Below the pieces are notes generated by a model. It was not told where the DNA came from, made no database searches, and saw only the letters and a program-made list of their open reading frames with translations. The translations under genes were made by a program, and so were the position numbers. 64,000 bases of DNA. It comes from Paraburkholderia monticola (GTDB lineage: Bacteria > Pseudomonadota > Gammaproteobacteria > Burkholderiales > Burkholderiaceae). The DNA lies in NCBI RefSeq assembly GCF_001580545.1, contig NZ_LRBG01000012.1, forward strand, positions 124,001-188,000. The letters run 5' to 3'. Below are positions 27,400 to 35,211 of this stretch, one piece after another (within the stretch, counting starts at the first letter, position 1; every line of letters begins with the position of its first letter).

Positions 27400-28767
27400 T
27401 TACCCTGCGGGCCGGATGTTCTGGTTACGGTTGAAGAAGTTCTCCGGGTCGTAGGACGCCTTGATGCTCTGCATGCGCCGGTACTTTTTGTCGCCGAAGG
27501 CCGCGCGGATATCGTCTTCGGTGGTGTCGGAGGCCATGTAGTTGGTATAGGCGCCGCCGGCGTTGAACGGCGCCAGCGCCGCCGCGAAGCGTTTGACCCA
27601 GTCGTGGTTGGCTTCGTCGTCGGCCACGTCCTTCCATTCCCCGACGATCATCGCGTTGTACGGCGCATGGCGGAAATTGATCGCCGCGCTGTCCGGGTCG
27701 ATGCGGCTGATCTGGCCGGCGAGCCGTTCGATCACGATCTTGCCGAGCGGCGACGGGCTGGTTTCGACGAAATGAACCACGGCTTCGACCACTTCGTCAT
27801 GCATCCCGTTCAGCGTCTGCGTCTTCCAGTAGTGCCGGTCGTCCCACGGCGCCTTCGGGTCGAGCAGGCGCTGGGCCTGGCAGTAGGGCAGCTCGACCGC
27901 CATGTCGGCGATCGGCGTGCCGCACGCGCGAATCCGCTTGAGCGTCGGCTCGGCCGCGGCCATGTCGCCCATGAAGCGCACCATGATGCCCAACTGCGTG
28001 CGACCCTCCTTGTTGCGGCCGAAATTGAATTCGGTCGCGCAGGCGTCGGGCAGCTCCGGCGCGATCCGCCGGAAATTGGCGATCACCTTCACGGCTTCGT
28101 CGAACGAGAAGTAGATCGGCCCGGTGACCGTCTGCGTGCCGACCGCGTGCACGTTGAATTCGAACGAGGTGACGATACCGAAATTGCTCGCGCCGCCATG
28201 CAACGCCCAGAACAGATCCGGCTCGCGGTTTGCGTCGGCGGTCACGATGCTGCCGTCGGCCAGCACGACTTCGGCGGAGCGCAGGTTATCGCAGGCGAGG
28301 CCGAACAGACCGCGCAGCGCGCCGATCCCGCCGCCCAGCGTCAGACCCGCCACACCGGTCGACGACACCACGCCGCCGGGGCTCGCAAGGCCATGCAACT
28401 GGGTCGCCGCGTCGTACACGCCCCACGTCGTGCCCGGACCGCAGCGGGTGCGCCGAAGTGTCGGATCGACCTGCACGTCGCGCATATTGCGCATATCGAG
28501 CACGATGCCGTCCTGACACAGCGCGAAGCCGAACGCGTTGTGACCGCCGCCGCGCACCGACAGCGGTACGCCAACCGCACGCGCGGCCCGGATCGCGGCC
28601 ACCACGTCCTGGGTGCTCTCGCACAGGATCACGCCGAGCGGCACCGGATGCGCGGGCGCGGCCGAAAAGCCGTACAGGCGCGTTGCCTCGCGAAACGCCG
28701 GGCTGCCCGCCAGGTGCAGTGGGCGGCGAGTGATCTGTTCGATTTCCTTGACAACACTGCTGTTCAT
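27400..28767 (-). CDS. FAD-binding oxidoreductase, berberine-bridge-enzyme type (FAD_binding_4 + BBE)
   Basis: 455-residue flavoprotein oxidase or dehydrogenase. The PCMH-type FAD domain has PLSVRGGGHNAFGFAL, whose His is the usual covalent FAD anchor, and GVAGLTLGGGIGALRGLFGL then DNLRSAEVVLADG. I do not see a cysteine where bicovalent members carry the second FAD link, so a single covalent link is likely. The C-terminal BBE motif is ASYDPENFFNRNQNI, where the Asn-Phe-Phe pattern is diagnostic. Start chosen at 28767 (MNSSVVKEIEQ) with AGGAAT upstream. It follows the LVIVD gene by about 80 bases. The family oxidises alcohols, amines or sugars; substrate here unknown. Confidence 0.9.
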   Translation of the reverse strand: MNSSVVKEIEQITRRPLHLAGSPAFREATRLYGFSAAPAHPVPLGVILCESTQDVVAAIRAARAVGVPLSVRGGGHNAFGFALCQDGIVLDMRNMRDVQVDPTLRRTRCGPGTTWGVYDAATQLHGLASPGGVVSSTGVAGLTLGGGIGALRGLFGLACDNLRSAEVVLADGSIVTADANREPDLFWALHGGASNFGIVTSFEFNVHAVGTQTVTGPIYFSFDEAVKVIANFRRIAPELPDACATEFNFGRNKEGRTQLGIMVRFMGDMAAAEPTLKRIRACGTPIADMAVELPYCQAQRLLDPKAPWDDRHYWKTQTLNGMHDEVVEAVVHFVETSPSPLGKIVIERLAGQISRIDPDSAAINFRHAPYNAMIVGEWKDVADDEANHDWVKRFAAALAPFNAGGAYTNYMASDTTEDDIRAAFGDKKYRRMQSIKASYDPENFFNRNQNIRPAG

Positions 28768-28848
28768 TTTTATTCCTCGAAGCAACGCGTCCGTGGACGC
28801 AATTCAGAAATTGGCGGGTGATTCAGACATCGCCGGCGCGAGCCGGCC

Positions 28849-30396
28849 TCAGTTGCGCGGCGGCCCGAAATCGGGCTCGCCCAGTGCCGGCGTGCTCAGC
28901 AGATAAATGCCCGTGTTGCCGAAAGCCCAGATGAGCTTGCGGTCCCATTCGATGAACACGTTCTCCATCGGCGTCGCGTAGGAGTGGGTGTCGGCGAAGT
29001 CGCCGGTCATGCGCGGCACGAAGTACGCGGCAATGCTCGCGTGCGCCGGATCGCGAATGTCGAACACCTGGATGCCGGCATTCATGAACGGATAAATCGC
29101 GACGCCGGGATGCGCGCGGCCGGGCTGAAAGTAGTAGCCGGGACGCTTCGGGCCGAACTTGCCCCGCCGCAGCACGAAGTCGGTGTACGGCGCATCGGCG
29201 GGCGGGGTGGGGCGCGGCAGCACGCCGACGATGGCCGGGTGCGCCGGGTCCTTCACGTCGATCACGAAGATGTCCTTGTACGGCTCGTAGCCGTCCTCGT
29301 TCATCGGATAGCCGTTGACCAGCACGATCCCGAGGTCGCCGGCGCGCGACGCATCGACGTTGTCGCCCTCCACGCCGCCGACGTTCAGCGGTAGATCGAG
29401 ACTGCCGACGGTCACCGGATTGGCCGGGTCCGCGAGGTCGATGACGTGAAAGCCGAGCCCGCCCATCACCGTGTAACCGTACCGGCCGCCCTGTTCGAGC
29501 GGCGGGTCGACGGCGATCGGCATGCGCGCGCCGAGCCACGAGGTGCGATTGCCGTGCTGGCGCAGCGCGCGGTAGGCGGCGTCCTCGCCGAGACGCTGGC
29601 CCGGCACCCACCACGCCGAGACGAGGCGGGGATTGCACGGATCTTCGAGGTCGTAGATCAGCTGACCCGGCGAATAGACGTAGTTCGGATATTCCTGGTT
29701 GACGAAGGTGTTGTCCGGCGCCGCGGCGATGAACGCGTAGCGGCCGCCGTGATAGGTCGGCACGTCGAGCGCGCCGGAGCCCTGTTGCACGCGAGCGTGC
29801 GGATGCAGCGCGTCGGTGCTGACTTCCGCCAGCAGATGCCACTCGGTCGGGCTCGTCAACTCGAAGACGCGAAAGCCGCGAAACATCGGCTTGGCCATCA
29901 GCTCGGCCACCCGGCCGGGTTCGGCGTATTTGCCGCCGTCGCCCATGACGTTCAGGCCGCGCGGCACTTCGGCCGACTGCAGCATGATCCACTTGCCGAG
30001 CTTCGCGTTGAAGGCGATCGTCGACGCGCCGAACGATTCGCCGGGCGCAAACGTCCGCTCCACCAGCACCTTCAGCTCGCGCGGATCGGTGATGTCGTAG
30101 ATGTTCAGGCGCGTCTTGAAGTAGTTGTACATATAGCGCCGGCCACCCCAGTCGACGATCTGCTGCCAGCAGACCGACGGACTCACGACGATCGGCCAGT
30201 GTGCCTGCACGGTCATGTTGTGGCGGTACTCGCGATCCTCGAGGTAGTCGAGACTCCCCGCGACCGGGCGCGCATGAGGGTGGAACGGCGAGGCCTCGGG
30301 GTGAACGAATTGTCCCGTCGCCGCGTCGATGCCGTAGCTCGACGGGGATACGTGCGACGGTTCGTTGACGCCTCGAACGTGGGCCGGTTCAGACAT
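28849..30396 (-). CDS. LVIVD-repeat beta-propeller protein of unknown function
   Basis: 515-residue protein without signal peptide or membrane segment. Four or more LVIVD-type blade motifs are visible: LNIYDITDPRELKVLVE, FHVIDLADPANPVTVGSL, IFVIDVKDPAHPAIVGVL and IQVFDIRDPAHASIAAYF, each ending a propeller blade. It contains many His and aromatic residues (SPFHPHARPVAGSLDYLED). It is the first gene of the leftward operon, with GGAGG 7 bases before the ATG and a LacI-type operator in its promoter. Its place beside ring-cleavage and uptake genes suggests an enzyme or scaffold of the same pathway. I know no defined activity for this family. Confidence 0.85.
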   Translation of the reverse strand: MSEPAHVRGVNEPSHVSPSSYGIDAATGQFVHPEASPFHPHARPVAGSLDYLEDREYRHNMTVQAHWPIVVSPSVCWQQIVDWGGRRYMYNYFKTRLNIYDITDPRELKVLVERTFAPGESFGASTIAFNAKLGKWIMLQSAEVPRGLNVMGDGGKYAEPGRVAELMAKPMFRGFRVFELTSPTEWHLLAEVSTDALHPHARVQQGSGALDVPTYHGGRYAFIAAAPDNTFVNQEYPNYVYSPGQLIYDLEDPCNPRLVSAWWVPGQRLGEDAAYRALRQHGNRTSWLGARMPIAVDPPLEQGGRYGYTVMGGLGFHVIDLADPANPVTVGSLDLPLNVGGVEGDNVDASRAGDLGIVLVNGYPMNEDGYEPYKDIFVIDVKDPAHPAIVGVLPRPTPPADAPYTDFVLRRGKFGPKRPGYYFQPGRAHPGVAIYPFMNAGIQVFDIRDPAHASIAAYFVPRMTGDFADTHSYATPMENVFIEWDRKLIWAFGNTGIYLLSTPALGEPDFGPPRN

Positions 30397-30480
30397 GGTG
30401 CTGCCTCCTCCATAAAGCTTGTCGATCTCCAGCGCGGGCCGCGCGCTGGCACATCACGGTACGGAACGGCGATTAGTTTT

Positions 30481-30494
30481 TGCAACCGATTGCA
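30481..30494. promoter_or_regulatory. LacI-type operator O1 of the leftward catabolic operon
   Basis: 14-bp near-palindrome TGCAACCGATTGCA. On the minus strand it reads TGCAATCGGTTGCA and begins with the last base of the -10 hexamer. It differs at one position from the perfect site at 30743. Half-site TGCAATCG with a central CG is the usual LacI-family operator form. The probable ligand is the LacI protein encoded at 36316. Confidence 0.8.
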
Positions 30495-30522
30495 TTATCG
30501 ATAGCGGATTTATTACTGTCAA
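30494..30522 (-). promoter_or_regulatory. Promoter of the leftward operon
   Basis: Minus-strand TTGACA (30517-30522), 17-bp spacer, GATAAT (30494-30499). Transcription would start inside operator O1, giving a leader of about 90 bases before the LVIVD gene. A repressor at O1 would block open-complex formation. Confidence 0.8.
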
Positions 30523-30714
30523 ATAGTTTTCTCGACAAGCGCGGCGGAACGGGGCAAACGCTGCATAAAGCCAACCTGCCGCCACCGGGCATCCGCTCGC
30601 GAACGCCCCTGTCCATGCGGAAATGCCTTGCTGCATGCGGGTTTCTTCGGGGTTTTCCCGCAGTTGTCGCGTGATTGGCAGCGGGCCGCTAGAACCCGCC
30701 CTGGCAACAAGTGC

Positions 30715-30743
30715 TTGACGTCGACTTTCTTGCTCGCTAGGAT
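30715..30743 (+). promoter_or_regulatory. Promoter of the rightward ring-cleavage operon
   Basis: TTGACG (30715-30720), 17-bp spacer, TAGGAT (30738-30743). The last T of the -10 is the first base of operator O2. The leader to the dioxygenase ATG at 30777 is only about 25 bases. Confidence 0.8.
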
Positions 30744-30756
30744 GCAATCGATTGCA
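30743..30756. promoter_or_regulatory. LacI-type operator O2 of the rightward operon
   Basis: Perfect 14-bp palindrome TGCAATCGATTGCA directly downstream of the -10 and over the expected transcription start. The identical sequence recurs at 40070 in front of the porin. Centre-to-centre distance to O1 is 262 bp, about 25 turns of DNA. Confidence 0.85.
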
Positions 30757-30776
30757 CGAATATTGCGGAGATGAAG

Positions 30777-31664
30777 ATGGCAGCGCATGGTTTGATTAGC
30801 GACGAACGTTCCTTGACCGAAGCGGTCATCAAGGCCTTCGAAGACACCGAAGACGAGCGTCTGAAGACGCTGATGGCGGCCTTGGTGAGGCATGCGCACG
30901 CATTCGTGCGCGAGGTGAACCTGACCGAACGGGAGCTCGAAGTCGCGCTCGACTTTCTGGTCGGCATCGGCCGGGCCACCCACGACAGTCACAATGAAGC
31001 GGTGCTCGCCGCGGACGTGCTGGGCATTTCGACGCTGGTGTCGTTGCGCTGCAATCCGGCCGCGCAAGGTCAGACGGCGGCGGCCTTGCTGGGGCCGTTC
31101 TGGCGCGCCGAGGCTCCGATATGCGAGCCCGGCGAGAACATTGCGCGCGCGCCCATCGACGCCGCGCCGCTATTCGTGGCCGGCCGCGTCATCGATGCCG
31201 ACGGACAGCCGGTCGCCGGCGCGGTAGTCGACGTCTGGCAGGCCTCGCCGCATGGTCTCTACGAGAACCAGGACGAGATGCAGCCCGACATGAACCTGCG
31301 CGGCCGTTTCATCACCGACGCAGCGGGCCGTTACCGGTTCCGCACCGTGCGTCCGCGCGGCTACCCGGTGCCCACGCATGGGCCGGTGGGCGATCTGCTC
31401 GCGCGGCAGCGGCGCCATCCGTACCGGCCGGCGCATCTCCATTTCATGCTGTCCTGCGAAGGCAGAAAGACGCTGGTCACGCAGATTTTCGCGGACGACG
31501 CGGAGTACCTCGATAGCGACGTGGTGTTCGGCGCAACGCAAAGCACCGTAGGCCAGCTGGTCCATCATGCGGCCGACGCGGACCTGCCGGCGCGCTACAC
31601 GCTCGACTACGACTTCGTGCTGCAACCCGGCACGCGCACCTTTCCCAAACCGCCCATCAAATGA
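30777..31664 (+). CDS. Intradiol ring-cleavage dioxygenase (hydroxyquinol/catechol 1,2-dioxygenase type)
   Basis: Non-haem Fe(III) enzyme that opens a dihydroxylated aromatic ring between the two hydroxyls. 295 residues, start at the second ATG because GGAG at 30767-30770 is 6 bases from 30777 but abuts the ATG at 30771. An N-terminal helical dimerisation domain (LTEAVIKAFEDTEDERLKTL; GIGRATHDSHNEAVLAADVL) is followed by the catalytic beta-sandwich. The four iron ligands are visible: Tyr162 in PHGLYENQ, Tyr196 in VRPRGYPVP, His220 and His222 in RPAHLHFML. Spacing and N-domain fit hydroxyquinol 1,2-dioxygenase, giving maleylacetate, but catechol cannot be excluded. First gene of the rightward operon. 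Confidence 0.92.
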   Translation: MAAHGLISDERSLTEAVIKAFEDTEDERLKTLMAALVRHAHAFVREVNLTERELEVALDFLVGIGRATHDSHNEAVLAADVLGISTLVSLRCNPAAQGQTAAALLGPFWRAEAPICEPGENIARAPIDAAPLFVAGRVIDADGQPVAGAVVDVWQASPHGLYENQDEMQPDMNLRGRFITDAAGRYRFRTVRPRGYPVPTHGPVGDLLARQRRHPYRPAHLHFMLSCEGRKTLVTQIFADDAEYLDSDVVFGATQSTVGQLVHHAADADLPARYTLDYDFVLQPGTRTFPKPPIK

Positions 31665-31677
31665 GCATCGCAATCCG

Positions 31678-32451
31678 ATGAATACGTCCACCCACGCACC
31701 CAATCCCGCCGCTCCTCTCGATGGCCAGGTGGCCGTCGTGCTCGGCGGCAACGGCGGCATCGGCCTCGCCGCCGCACGGCATCTCGCGGCCTCCGGCGCG
31801 ACGATCGCGCTCGTGACGTTCCGGCATGACTCGAGCGCCGAAGCCGCGTTGCAAAGCTTGCCGGGGCAAGGTCACAAGATCTTCCAGGCGGACCTCACCG
31901 ACAGCGCTTCGCTGGTCCGGCTCGCCGCCGACGTCGCGAGCACATGGCAACGCGCCGACATCCTCGTGAACGCGGCGGGCAAGACCTACGCGGTGCCGCA
32001 CGCCGACCTCGACGGTCTCAGCGACGCGATGATCGACGAGATCTTCGCGATCAACTATCGCGGCGCGTTCGCCGCGGTGCGCGCATTCGCGCCGCTGCTG
32101 CGCGAAGGCGAGGGCGGTCTCGTGGTGAATGTTTCGTCGATCGCGGCGACCACCGGTGTGGGCAGCAACATCGCCTATTGCTCGGCGAAGGCCGCGCTCG
32201 ACACCATGACCCGCGCGCTCGGCCGCGCACTCGCGCCGCATATTCGCGTGCTGGGCGTGAGTCCCGGCGTCGTCGACACGGGCTTCGTGCCGGGACGCAG
32301 CGCCGACTTCAACGAACAGGTCGGCGCACGCACGCCGCTCGGGCGCATCGGCAGCCCCGACGACGTCGCCGCCGCGATCGAGGCGTGCGCGACACGGCTG
32401 CGCTTCTCGACCGGGGTGACCATCGTGGTCGACGGTGGCCGGCAGTTGTAA
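31678..32451 (+). CDS. Short-chain dehydrogenase/reductase (SDR)
   Basis: 257-residue NAD(P)-dependent oxidoreductase. The cofactor motif is GGNGGIGLAAARHLAASG, followed by NAAG, the catalytic Ser in VVNVSSIAATTG and the Tyr-x3-Lys pair in AYCSAKAALDTMTRAL. A long upstream in-frame stretch overlaps the dioxygenase in another frame and is discarded; ATG 31678 lies 13 bases after the dioxygenase stop. As part of the ring-cleavage operon it may dehydrogenate or reduce a pathway intermediate such as maleylacetate or a diol; that is inference. Confidence 0.9.
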   Translation: MNTSTHAPNPAAPLDGQVAVVLGGNGGIGLAAARHLAASGATIALVTFRHDSSAEAALQSLPGQGHKIFQADLTDSASLVRLAADVASTWQRADILVNAAGKTYAVPHADLDGLSDAMIDEIFAINYRGAFAAVRAFAPLLREGEGGLVVNVSSIAATTGVGSNIAYCSAKAALDTMTRALGRALAPHIRVLGVSPGVVDTGFVPGRSADFNEQVGARTPLGRIGSPDDVAAAIEACATRLRFSTGVTIVVDGGRQL

Positions 32452-32510
32452 TTGCCGATGCGGCCCGCGACCAGCGCACCGCACGAATATTCTTTGAAGG
32501 AAAACGCTGC

Positions 32511-33488
32511 ATGAAGGCATTGAAACTTTACCAGGCCGTGGACGCGGTCGACGCCCTGCAACTCGAACTGACCGAAAGCGCGCCACCGGCGCTCGGCGCC
32601 GGCCAGATGTTGATCGAAGTGCATAGCGCCGCGGTCAATCCGAGCGACGTGAAGGCTGCGTTGGGCCTGATGCCGCAGGCGGTATGGCCGCGCGTGCCGG
32701 GCCGCGACTATGCCGGCACCGTGCTCGAGGGGCCGACCGCGTGGCTCGGCAAAGAGGTGTGGGGCAGCGGCGGCGAGTTGGGCATCCGGCGCGACGGCAG
32801 CCACGGCAGGTATCTGGTGGTCGACGCCGCGGGCGTGCGCGAGAAGCCCGCCGCGGTGCCGCTGCTCGCCGCCGGCGGAATCGGCGTGCCGTTCGTGACG
32901 GCGTATGAAGGCCTGAGTCGCGCGCGCTTCACGGAAGGCAAAAAGAGCGTGCTCGTACTCGGCGCCAACGGCAAGGTCGGACAGGCCGCGATTCAACTCG
33001 CGACCGCGCAGGGATTGCAGGCGATCGCCGTCACGCGCAACGGCGAACCCTATCAGGGCCACGCGAACGCTGCAGTCGAAACGATCGACGCCAGCACCAC
33101 GCCGGTGGCCGAGCGGGTACGCGAATGCACGGACGGACGCGGCGTCGACATCGTGTTGAACACGGTCGGCAGCCCCTATTTCGAGGCGGGCAACGCGTCG
33201 ATGGCGAAAGGCGCGACGCAGGTGTTCATCTCCACGCTCGCGCGCAGCGTGCCGTTCGACATCTTCACCTTCTACCGCGGACAGCACACGTACGTGGGCA
33301 TCGATACGCTCGCGCTCGATCACGTCGAATGCGCATCGATCTTCGATGCGCTGGCCGACGGCTTCGCGGGCGAGGTATTGCGGCCGTTCCCGGTCAAGCC
33401 CGAGTTCGTCTATACGCTTGCGCAGGCGCACCACGCCTATCGGGAAGTCGCGGCGGGCGCGCGCGAACGGGTGCTGTTGACGCCATGA
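32511..33488 (+). CDS. Zinc-independent quinone oxidoreductase-like MDR protein
   Basis: 325-residue NAD(P)H-dependent member of the medium-chain reductase family. N-terminal GroES-like domain (SAAVNPSDVKAALGLMPQAV; WPRVPGRDYAGTVLEG) without the zinc-binding Cys/His set, then a Rossmann domain with VLVLGANGKVGQAAIQLA. ATG 32511 has AAGGAAAA upstream; a much longer upstream frame overlaps the SDR gene and is an artefact. The stop overlaps the cupin start (ATGA). Probable role: reducing a quinone or enoyl intermediate in the pathway, for example keeping hydroxyquinol reduced. Confidence 0.9.
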   Translation: MKALKLYQAVDAVDALQLELTESAPPALGAGQMLIEVHSAAVNPSDVKAALGLMPQAVWPRVPGRDYAGTVLEGPTAWLGKEVWGSGGELGIRRDGSHGRYLVVDAAGVREKPAAVPLLAAGGIGVPFVTAYEGLSRARFTEGKKSVLVLGANGKVGQAAIQLATAQGLQAIAVTRNGEPYQGHANAAVETIDASTTPVAERVRECTDGRGVDIVLNTVGSPYFEAGNASMAKGATQVFISTLARSVPFDIFTFYRGQHTYVGIDTLALDHVECASIFDALADGFAGEVLRPFPVKPEFVYTLAQAHHAYREVAAGARERVLLTP

Positions 33489-33841
33489 AAGTGACGCGGT
33501 ACACCGATATGCCGTCGTACGAAGCGGCGCATCACGACGGCATGCACTGTCGCCGCGTGCAGGGGCATGATGTGTCGCCCGCGCAACTGGGCTGGCAGGG
33601 GCTGTCCTGGTTGTTGCCCGGTGGGCGCACCTCGCTCGCCGCCTCGACGGTGGAGAAGCTGTATCTGGTGCTCGCCGGAGAGGTGACGATCGGCGACGGT
33701 CGCGAAGAAGCCGTGCTGCGCCCGTACGACAGCTGTTATCTGGCGCCCGGCGAGGCGCGGCAGTTACGCAACGACAGCGCGCTGCCCGCCGCGATCCTGC
33801 TGACGATGCCTTACGAACCCAAGCCTGCGCGCGGCGCGTAA
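33485..33841 (+). CDS. Small cupin-domain protein
   Basis: 118-residue single-cupin protein. It has the conserved beta-barrel pattern (TVEKLYLVLAGEVTIGDG; LRPYDSCYLAPGEARQLRND), but the metal-binding His of cupin motif 1 is replaced (VEKLYLV), so metal binding is uncertain. Translationally coupled to the reductase by an ATGA overlap. Function unknown; it may be an isomerase, a lactone hydrolase or a sensor of a pathway intermediate. Confidence 0.82.
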   Translation: MKVTRYTDMPSYEAAHHDGMHCRRVQGHDVSPAQLGWQGLSWLLPGGRTSLAASTVEKLYLVLAGEVTIGDGREEAVLRPYDSCYLAPGEARQLRNDSALPAAILLTMPYEPKPARGA

Positions 33842-33842
33842 T

Positions 33843-33898
33843 GCGGCCATGAAGCTGCGGCCGTGAAGCTGCGGCCGTGAAGCTGCTGCCACGAAGCG
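33843..33898. repeat. Tandem 14-bp repeat, four copies
   Basis: Directly after the cupin stop: GCGGCCATGAAGCT, GCGGCCGTGAAGCT, GCGGCCGTGAAGCT and a degenerate GCTGCCACGAAGCG, head to tail. Lies between the cupin gene and the binding-protein gene, so within the operon transcript. Role unknown; it could space or modulate expression of the highly needed binding protein. Confidence 0.85.
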
Positions 33899-33952
33899 CG
33901 ACGACGCGAACCCGATGACGATAACGCAACGAGTCTTTACCTGGAGATGACT

Positions 33953-35128
33953 GTGGCCATGAGTATGCGAACGACCTGTATCAAGCTGGTGCTGCTCGGT
34001 GCCGCATTGGCGGCCGCCAATGCGAGCGCGCAAGTGAAGATCGGTTTTCTTGGAACCCTCTCGGGCCCCGGTGGCGCGCTCGGTCAGGATCAGTACGACG
34101 CCTTCATGCTGGCGGTCGCGCAAAAGGACAACAAGCTCGGCGGCGTGCCCGTGCAACTGGTCAAGGCCGACGACCAGCTGAGTCCCGACGTCGCGGTGCA
34201 GGCCGCCCGCAAGCTGGTCGAGGAAGACAAGGTTTCGATCATCACCGGCATGACGTACGGCAACGTGATGATGGCGGTCGCCAAGCCGATCACCTCGGCC
34301 GGCGTCGTGCTGCTCAGTTCGAACGCGAGCCCCGCGCCGCTCGCCGGCAACGGCTGCGCGCCGCTGCTGTTTTCGGTTTCCTCCGGCACGATGAACCAGA
34401 TCAACGAGTCGGGCGGCCAGCTCACCCAGGACCTCGGCTACAAGCGCGTGTACGTGATGGCGCCGAACTACCAGGCCGGGCGCGACGCGGTCGACGGATT
34501 CAAGCGCACGTATAAGCAACAGCCGGTCGACGAGGTCTATACGCCGCTCAACCAGCTCGATTTTTCCGCTGAAATCGCGCAGTTGCAGGCCGCCAATCCC
34601 GACGCGGTCTATGTGTTCTATCCGGGCGGGCAGGCGGTCAACTTCGTGAAGCAGTATCGCCAGGCCGGGCTGCTCGGCAAGCTGCCGTTGATCTCCGTGG
34701 CCACGGTCGACGGCACGACGCTGCCCGCGCTTCACGAGACGGCGGTCGGCGCGATTACCGCCTCGGCGTACTCGCCCGATCTCGACAATCCGCAGAACCG
34801 GCAGTTCGTCGCCGCGTTCAAGGCGAAGTACGGCCGCCTGCCGTCGATGTACGCGGCCGCCTCGTACGACGCCGCGCAATTGCTCGACGCCGCGCTGCGC
34901 AAGGTCGGCGGCAACGTCACCGACAAGAACGCGTTGCGCGCGGCGCTCAGGACGGCGGATTTCAAGTCGGTGCGCGGCAATTTCAGGTTCGATACCAACC
35001 AGTTCGGCCTGGTCGATTTTTATCGCGTCGACGTCGTCAAGGGGAGCGCCGGAGCCGAACTGGCCACCCGCTCGAAAATCAAGGTCGACTATCGCGATCA
35101 CCTGGTCGACCAGTGCGCGATGAAGTAA
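33953..35128 (+). CDS. Periplasmic substrate-binding protein of a branched-chain-type ABC importer (LivK/Peripla_BP_6)
   Basis: About 391 residues with an N-terminal Sec signal (MRTTCIKLVLLGAALAAANA then SAQ) and mature start VKIGFLGTLSGPGGALGQDQ. Fold landmarks: VQAARKLVEEDKVSIITGMT, YKRVYVMAPNYQAGRDAVDG, NPDAVYVFYPGGQAVNFVKQ and ASYDAAQLLDAAL. Start chosen as GTG 33953 because GGAG at 33943-33946 is 6 bases away; ATG 33947 abuts the site and ATG 33959 is the other option. It is the only such binding protein here and should feed LivHMGF encoded on the opposite strand. These systems import aromatic acids as well as amino acids, fitting the ring-cleavage genes. Confidence 0.92.
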   Translation: MAMSMRTTCIKLVLLGAALAAANASAQVKIGFLGTLSGPGGALGQDQYDAFMLAVAQKDNKLGGVPVQLVKADDQLSPDVAVQAARKLVEEDKVSIITGMTYGNVMMAVAKPITSAGVVLLSSNASPAPLAGNGCAPLLFSVSSGTMNQINESGGQLTQDLGYKRVYVMAPNYQAGRDAVDGFKRTYKQQPVDEVYTPLNQLDFSAEIAQLQAANPDAVYVFYPGGQAVNFVKQYRQAGLLGKLPLISVATVDGTTLPALHETAVGAITASAYSPDLDNPQNRQFVAAFKAKYGRLPSMYAAASYDAAQLLDAALRKVGGNVTDKNALRAALRTADFKSVRGNFRFDTNQFGLVDFYRVDVVKGSAGAELATRSKIKVDYRDHLVDQCAMK

Positions 35129-35211
35129 GCAGCCGATGGGACCGCACCAACGCGCGGCTCCGGATGGCAAATGGCAAATTGAATTTACTTTTCTCAAGCG
35201 AGTCGCGATTC

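Noticed and set aside
31944..32510. Long N-terminal extension of the quinone reductase frame
   Set aside because: It overlaps the SDR gene in a different frame; the reductase fold starts at 32511 with its own ribosome binding site.
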